Part shown: one piece after another, positions 59,254 through 64,000 of the stretch | How the letters are laid out: every line of letters begins with the position of its first letter | Numbering within the stretch: the first letter of the stretch is position 1 | Source of the DNA: Flexivirga meconopsidis | GTDB lineage: Bacteria > Actinomycetota > Actinomycetes > Actinomycetales > Dermatophilaceae | Reading direction: 5' to 3' | Assembly: GCF_026162425.1 (NCBI RefSeq) | Contig: NZ_JAOBQJ010000002.1 | Location: 434,001-498,000 of the forward strand | DNA: 64,000 nt | Made by a program: the position numbers and the translations under genes | Notes under the pieces: model-generated | Told to the model about the DNA's origin: nothing | Database searches by the model: none | Seen by the model: the letters and a program-made list of their open reading frames with translations, nothing else

Positions 59254-59622
59254 CTAACCGCGCAGGCAGAGGCAGAACGGGTGCCCCGTCGGGTCCAGGT
59301 AGACCCGGAAGCCGGGGTGCTCCTCGTCGCCCTCGACCTTGCGGGCGCCGAGCGACAGCGCGTGCGCCTCCGCCTCGTCATAGGAGTCGACGGTGAAGTC
59401 GAGGTGCGCCTGCATCGGCACCGCCGGGTCCGGCCAGGTCGGTGGGGTGAACTCGCGCGCCCACTGGATCGCCAGCGGCACCCCGCCGCCGGGCGGCGTC
59501 ACCTCCCACCAGTCGTCGTCCGCCCGGGTCACCTCCCCGCCGAGCAGATCGGCGTAGAAGCGGCCGAGCCGCTCCGGCTCGGGGCTGTCCAGGGCGAAGA
59601 GCTGCAGCTCGATGAGTGCCAT
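59254..59622 (-). CDS. VOC-family (glyoxalase-like) protein
   Basis: 122 residues from ATG at 59622. IELQLFALDSPEPERLGRFY, HLDFTVDSYDEAEAHALSLG and GFRVYLDPTGHPFCLCL show the two beta-alpha-beta-beta-beta units of the vicinal oxygen chelate fold (Glyoxalase_6 type). Function undefined: dioxygenase-like or resistance proteins are possible. Converges on the LysR gene with two bases between stops. Confidence 0.88.
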   Translation of the reverse strand: MALIELQLFALDSPEPERLGRFYADLLGGEVTRADDDWWEVTPPGGGVPLAIQWAREFTPPTWPDPAVPMQAHLDFTVDSYDEAEAHALSLGARKVEGDEEHPGFRVYLDPTGHPFCLCLRG

Positions 59623-59710
59623 GGTCCAAGCATCGCGCCGGCCACCGACAGCAGGCACCCGACATACGCCGATCCGACTTTCCTGGGCGTCGTCTGTATG
59701 GTGTTGCCAC

Positions 59711-61789
59711 GTGACAAACGCAGCCGACCTGGACACCAAGCCGGATTCTGCGGCACCACAAGACACTCCGCCGCCGTCTCTCAACCGCACCGTCTTCTTC
59801 ACCGCAGCAGGCCTCGTGCTCGCCTTCGCGGTCTTCACGCTGGCCCTGCCGGACACCGCATCGACCGTGATCGGGTCGGTCGTGGAGTGGATCTCCAGCT
59901 GGTTCGGCTGGTGGTACTTCGCCCTCGCGACGGTCTTCGTCGGCTTCGTGATCTTCATCGGACTGTCCCGCTTCGGCACCTACCGGCTCGGCCCCGAGGA
60001 GTCCCGCCCCGAGTACAACCTGTTCACCTGGACCGCGATGCTCTTCGCGGCCGGCATCGGCATCGACCTGATGTTCTTCTCGGTCGCCGAGCCGATCAGC
60101 CAATACCTCGAGCCGCCGACCGGCAAGGGCGGTGACGTGCACGCCGCACGCGAAGCCGTCTCGTGGACGCTGTTCCACTACGGGATCACCGGCTGGGCGA
60201 TGTACGCACTCATGGGTATGGCGCTGGCCTACTTCGCCTTCCGGCGCCACCTGCCGCTCGCGATCCGCTCGGCGCTGGCGCCGGTCTTCGGCCGACGCGT
60301 CGAGGGCCGGCTCGGCGACGCGGTCGACGTGGCCGCCGTGCTCGGCACGATCTTCGGCATCGCGACCTCGCTCGGCATCGGCATCGTGCAGCTCAACTTC
60401 GGGTTGAACGTGATGTTCGGCATACCGCTCGGCAAGGCCGCCCAGATCGGCCTCATCGTGCTGTCGGTGGTGATGGGCACGATCTCGGCGACCACCGGCG
60501 TCGACAAGGGCATCCGGCGGCTGTCCGAGCTGAACGTGCTGCTGTCGGTGGCGCTCCTGCTGTTCGTGTTGGTCACCGGACGCACCGGCTTCCTGCTGAA
60601 CGGATTGGTGATGAACACCGGCGATTACGTCACCGGTTTCGTCGGCAAGTCGATGGACACGATGGCCTGGCAGAACCCGACCACCTGGATGAACTCCTGG
60701 ACGCTGTTCTTCTGGGCCTGGTGGATCGCGTGGGCGCCGTTCGTCGGGCTGTTCCTCGCCCGCATCTCCCGAGGCCGCACCGTGCGTGAGTTCGTCTTCG
60801 GCGTGCTCACGATCCCGTTCCTGTTCATCCTGTTGTGGGTCTCGATCTTCGGCAACAGCGCGCTCTCGCAGGCGCGACAGGACCCGGCGTTCGGCACCAA
60901 GACGCTCAATCAGTTCGAGGCCGGCTTCTACTCCCTGCTCGACACCTACCCGTGGGCGCCGCTGATCGTCGGCATCGCCACCGTCGCCGGGTTGCTGTAC
61001 TACGTCACGAGCGCCGACTCGGGCGCCCTGGTGATGGGCAACTTCACCTCGCGGCTGCACCACCCGATGCAGGACTGCGCCAAGTGGGTGCGGGTCTTCT
61101 GGTCGGTCGCGATCGGCCTGCTCACCCTCGGCATGCTCTTCGCCGGCGGCGGTGCGGGCTCGATCATCACGCTGCAGAACGCGACGATCGTCATGGGTCT
61201 GCCGTTCTCGTTCGTGCTCGCGCTGATCATGATCGGGCTCTACCGGGCGATGCGGGAGGAGTCGCTCAAGGACGCCTCGCTGCGCACTTCGTTGCGCGGC
61301 TTCATGGCTGCGGGCCGCGGTGCCGCCGGCAAGCAGCCCGACTGGCGGCACCGGCTGGCCCGCGCGACCACCTTCCCCGGGCGCCGCGCCACCGAGCGGT
61401 TCCTCACCGAACGTGGTGTGCCCGCACTGGAATCCGTCGCCGCGGGCCTGCGGGACGCCGGCACCCCTGCGCTCGTCGAGGACACCGTGGGCGAGGACGG
61501 CCTGCCCGCTCCCCGCCTGGTCGTCGACCTGCAGGACGAGCCGGACTTCAGCTACCGGCTCAGCCCGGTCTCCTGCCCGACCCCGTCGTTCGCCAACTCC
61601 CGGGCGGGCAGCAGCAATGACCGCTACTACCGCTGCGAGGTCTTCCTGGACGAAGGCAGCCAGGGCTACCAGATCAACGGCTACACCACCGACCAGATCA
61701 TCGGCGACGTGCTCGACCAGTACGAGCATCACCTGACGTATCTGCACCTGCGCCACGACTACGCGAGCACCGAAGGAGAGGGAGTATGA
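59711..61789 (+). CDS. betT: Choline/glycine betaine BCCT transporter
   Basis: 692 residues from GTG at 59711; no ribosome site precedes it and a TATGGT box lies just upstream (59696-59701), so a leaderless mRNA is plausible. Twelve helices of the BCCT family; key stretch in helix 8 WTLFFWAWWIAWAPFVGLFLAR plus FAAGIGIDLMFFSVAEP. The roughly 165-residue cytoplasmic tail (GEDGLPAPRLVVDL; YYRCEVFLDEGSQGYQINGY) is typical of BetT and senses osmotic stress. Followed by betB with ATGA overlap, giving choline uptake and oxidation. Confidence 0.95.
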   Translation: MTNAADLDTKPDSAAPQDTPPPSLNRTVFFTAAGLVLAFAVFTLALPDTASTVIGSVVEWISSWFGWWYFALATVFVGFVIFIGLSRFGTYRLGPEESRPEYNLFTWTAMLFAAGIGIDLMFFSVAEPISQYLEPPTGKGGDVHAAREAVSWTLFHYGITGWAMYALMGMALAYFAFRRHLPLAIRSALAPVFGRRVEGRLGDAVDVAAVLGTIFGIATSLGIGIVQLNFGLNVMFGIPLGKAAQIGLIVLSVVMGTISATTGVDKGIRRLSELNVLLSVALLLFVLVTGRTGFLLNGLVMNTGDYVTGFVGKSMDTMAWQNPTTWMNSWTLFFWAWWIAWAPFVGLFLARISRGRTVREFVFGVLTIPFLFILLWVSIFGNSALSQARQDPAFGTKTLNQFEAGFYSLLDTYPWAPLIVGIATVAGLLYYVTSADSGALVMGNFTSRLHHPMQDCAKWVRVFWSVAIGLLTLGMLFAGGGAGSIITLQNATIVMGLPFSFVLALIMIGLYRAMREESLKDASLRTSLRGFMAAGRGAAGKQPDWRHRLARATTFPGRRATERFLTERGVPALESVAAGLRDAGTPALVEDTVGEDGLPAPRLVVDLQDEPDFSYRLSPVSCPTPSFANSRAGSSNDRYYRCEVFLDEGSQGYQINGYTTDQIIGDVLDQYEHHLTYLHLRHDYASTEGEGV

Positions 61790-63291
61790 CGACAGCGACG
61801 CTCTACATCGGAGGCCGCTGGGAAGCGGCAGCCGACGGCGGTACCCGCGAGATCCGTTGTCCCGCAGACGGTTCCCCGGTCGGCATCGTCTCGGAGGCTA
61901 CCCCGCAGGACACCGAGCGCGCGATCGCCGCGGCCCGCGAGGCGTTCGACGCCGGCGAGTGGTCGGCCCGCCCGACCGCCGAGCGCGGCGACCTGCTGCT
62001 GCGGGTGGCGGCCGAGATCCGCCGCCGCAAGGACGACTTCGTCCGCGCCGAGACCCTCGACACCGGCAAGCGGCCCTACGAGTCCGAGATCGACATGGAC
62101 GACATCGCAAATTGCTTCGACTACTTCGGCAAGCTCGCCGGGCAGGACGCCGGACGCATCGTCGACGCGGGCAACGCTGACGTGCTGTCCCGGATCGTCT
62201 ACGAACCGGTCGGGGTGTGCGCGCTCATCACCCCGTGGAACTACCCGCTGCTGCAGGCCGCCTGGAAGGTTGCGCCGGCGCTGGCCGCGGGAAACACCTT
62301 CGTGCTCAAGCCTGCCGAGCTGACGCCGCACACTTCCATGCTGCTGATGGAGGTGCTGGAGACGGCCGGTGTGCCGGCGGGCGTCGCCAACCTGATCACC
62401 GGCGCGGGCGCCACCGCCGGCGCCCCGCTGTCGACCCACCCGGACGTCGACCTGGTGTCGTTCACCGGAGGACTGATCACCGGCCGCAAGCTCGGCGCCG
62501 CCGCGATGGGCTCAGTGAAGAAGGTCGCCCTGGAGCTGGGCGGCAAGAACCCCAACGTGATCTTCGCCGACGCAGTACAGACCGACGAGGACCTGGCGAC
62601 CGCCGTCGATAACGCCCTCAACGGTGCCTTCCTGCACTCCGGACAGGTCTGCTCGGCGGGTGCCCGGCTGGTCGTCGAGGAGTCGGTGCACGACCGTTTC
62701 GTCGACGCGCTGGTGCAGCGGGCGGAACAGATCGTGCTCGGCCTTCCCTTCGAAAAGGCAACCGAGACAGGGCCACTCATCTCCGGCGAGCACCGCGACA
62801 AGGTCGACGCCTACGTGCAGAAGGCGAAGGAACAGGGCGCCACGATCCGCACCGGCGGCGCCAACGCGACCGGCGACATGGGTGCCGGATCCCTGGACGA
62901 CGGCTACTTCTACCTGCCCACGGTGATCGACAACGTGACCCGCGAGATGGACTGCGCGCACGACGAGGCGTTCGGCCCGACGGTCACCGTCGAGACCTTC
63001 CGCACCGAGGACGAGGCGGTGCAGATCGCCAACGACACCGAATACGGTCTGGCCGGCGCCGTGTGGAGCAACGACGCCGGTAAGGCTGACCGGGTCGCGT
63101 CTCGGCTGCGGCACGGCACCGTCTGGATCAACGAGTTCGGTCCCTACCTGCCGCAGGCGGAGTGGGGCGGCTACGGGCAGTCCGGCTTCGGCCGGGAGCT
63201 CGGTCCGACCGGCCTGGCCGAATACCAGGAGGCCAAGCACATCTACCGCAACCTCCGGCCCGGCGTGACCGGCTGGTTCGAGCAGCGCTGA
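61786..63291 (+). CDS. betB: Betaine-aldehyde dehydrogenase
   Basis: 501 residues; ATG at 61786 overlaps betT stop. ALDH family: TPWNYPLLQAAWKVAPALAA, SFTGGLITGRKLG, catalytic Glu in VALELGGKNPNVIF and Cys in GQVCSAGARLVVEE, and EAFGPTVTVETF. Oxidises betaine aldehyde to glycine betaine with NAD(P). Note SFTGG where most have SFTGS. Placement between betT and betA fixes the substrate. Confidence 0.94.
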   Translation: MTTATLYIGGRWEAAADGGTREIRCPADGSPVGIVSEATPQDTERAIAAAREAFDAGEWSARPTAERGDLLLRVAAEIRRRKDDFVRAETLDTGKRPYESEIDMDDIANCFDYFGKLAGQDAGRIVDAGNADVLSRIVYEPVGVCALITPWNYPLLQAAWKVAPALAAGNTFVLKPAELTPHTSMLLMEVLETAGVPAGVANLITGAGATAGAPLSTHPDVDLVSFTGGLITGRKLGAAAMGSVKKVALELGGKNPNVIFADAVQTDEDLATAVDNALNGAFLHSGQVCSAGARLVVEESVHDRFVDALVQRAEQIVLGLPFEKATETGPLISGEHRDKVDAYVQKAKEQGATIRTGGANATGDMGAGSLDDGYFYLPTVIDNVTREMDCAHDEAFGPTVTVETFRTEDEAVQIANDTEYGLAGAVWSNDAGKADRVASRLRHGTVWINEFGPYLPQAEWGGYGQSGFGRELGPTGLAEYQEAKHIYRNLRPGVTGWFEQR

Positions 63292-63322
63292 CGATCTACA
63301 CCACGTGGAAGGACCAAACATC

Positions 63323-64000
63323 TTGACCGACAACACTTTCGACTACGTCATCGTCGGCGGCGGGTCGGCCGGAGCGGCGGTCGCGGCCCGCCTCTCGGAG
63401 AACCCCGAGGTCAGCGTCGCGCTGCTGGAGGCGGGCCCGACCGACCTCGACCAGGACGTCATCCTGCAGCTGGACCGGTGGATGGAGCTGCTGGAGTCCG
63501 GCTTCGACTGGGACTACCCGATCGAGCCGCAGGAACAGGGCAACTCGCATCTGCGGCACGCTCGCGCCAAGGTGCTCGGCGGCTGCTCGTCGCACAACTC
63601 GTGCATTGCGTTCTGGCCGCCCCGGGAGGACCTCGACGGCTGGGCGGCCGAGTTCGGTTGCGACGGTTGGGGTTCGGCGCAGACCTATCCCCTGCTGACC
63701 AAGCTGGAGACCAACGAGGACGACGGGCCGCTGCACGGCAAGGACGGCCCGGTGCACCTGATGAACATCCCGCCGAACGACCCCTGCGGGGTCGCGCTGC
63801 TCGACGCCTGCGAGCAGGCCGGCATTCCGCGGGCGACGTTCAACACCGGCAACACCGTCGTGAGCGGCGCGAACTTCTTCCAGGTCAACCGGATGGAGGA
63901 TGGACGCCGTTCCTCCTCCTCGGTGAGCTACCTGCACCCGATTCTGGACCGGGAGAACCTCACGATCCTCACCGACACCTGGGCGCGTGAGCTCGTCTTC
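63323..64000 (+). CDS. betA: Choline dehydrogenase (GMC oxidoreductase), partial
   Basis: TTG start at 63323 with AAGGA upstream; 226 residues to the window edge. FAD-binding DYVIVGGGSAGAAVAARLSE, GPTDLDQDV, and RHARAKVLGGCSSHNSCIAF (GMC signature 1, with Cys where most have Ser). Oxidises choline to betaine aldehyde. The C-terminal His-containing active-site half is beyond the window. Confidence 0.93.
   Translation, partial: MTDNTFDYVIVGGGSAGAAVAARLSENPEVSVALLEAGPTDLDQDVILQLDRWMELLESGFDWDYPIEPQEQGNSHLRHARAKVLGGCSSHNSCIAFWPPREDLDGWAAEFGCDGWGSAQTYPLLTKLETNEDDGPLHGKDGPVHLMNIPPNDPCGVALLDACEQAGIPRATFNTGNTVVSGANFFQVNRMEDGRRSSSSVSYLHPILDRENLTILTDTWARELVF

Noticed and set aside
59378-61756. 792-codon open frame antisense to betT
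   Set aside because: His/Arg/Gln-rich low-complexity translation typical of the complement of a membrane-protein gene.

Overview
The window is high-GC DNA from an actinobacterium. The synteny (miaA-dapF-hflX-dinG-lexA-nrdR-nrdJ; holA-rpsT-leuS-comEA-comEC), frequent GTG starts, leaderless-type promoters, a WhiB7-like erm promoter and MsmEFG-type sugar transporters without a local ATPase all point to Actinomycetota. My best guess is order Micrococcales, near Dermacoccaceae/Intrasporangiaceae; the family is an inference.

Layout. (1) 1-12601: a carbohydrate locus of two divergent ABC sugar importers, a membrane protein, three glycosidases (GH172, DUF4185/GH183, GH116; the last runs off the left edge) and a LacI regulator. 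Identical LacI operators sit on both divergent promoters. GH183 + GH172 + GH116 is the enzyme trio known to take apart mycobacterial D-arabinan, so I read this as a D-arabinan scavenging locus. (2) 12840-18711: a foreign-looking island, all on the minus strand. It holds a Pycsar-type anti-phage operon (membrane effector plus two different class III nucleotide cyclase genes) and a tyrosine recombinase module: active integrase, small HTH protein, and a protein with nine tandem zinc ribbons on a degenerate recombinase domain. (3) 18770-24201: nrdJ and nrdR with paired NrdR boxes; a LysM protein divergent from lexA. (4) 24224-38265: GPP34-sirtuin-hypothetical operon, LysR regulator, CtaG, comEC, comEA, degV, leuS, rpsT, holA, purU. 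(5) 38266-50956: PAP2 phosphatase, DinG-like helicase, GH63 glucosidase, hflX, a DUF559/AbiEi-like protein between two repeat arrays, an RsmC-like methyltransferase, dapF, miaA and an acyltransferase. (6) 51050-58336: small Cys-rich protein, a yybP-ykoY (Mn2+) riboswitch and its cation exchanger, a methyltransferase, rtcB, an erm gene with leader peptide, trpS with an overlapping small ORF, and an MFS transporter. (7) 58388-64000: LysR regulator, VOC protein and the choline-to-glycine-betaine genes betT, betB and betA (betA cut by the right edge).

How the parts work together. In the sugar locus the DUF4185 enzyme appears secreted while GH172 and GH116 lack signal peptides. This suggests outside endo-cleavage, import of oligosaccharides and inside exo-trimming, under one LacI repressor. 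In the island, the cyclases would make a cyclic nucleotide that triggers the membrane effector.

The rest of the window carries a dense dispersed heptamer, GTATGNC, that is absent from the island. This separates native from acquired DNA and is itself unexplained. All assignments come from reading the sequence; no database search was run.
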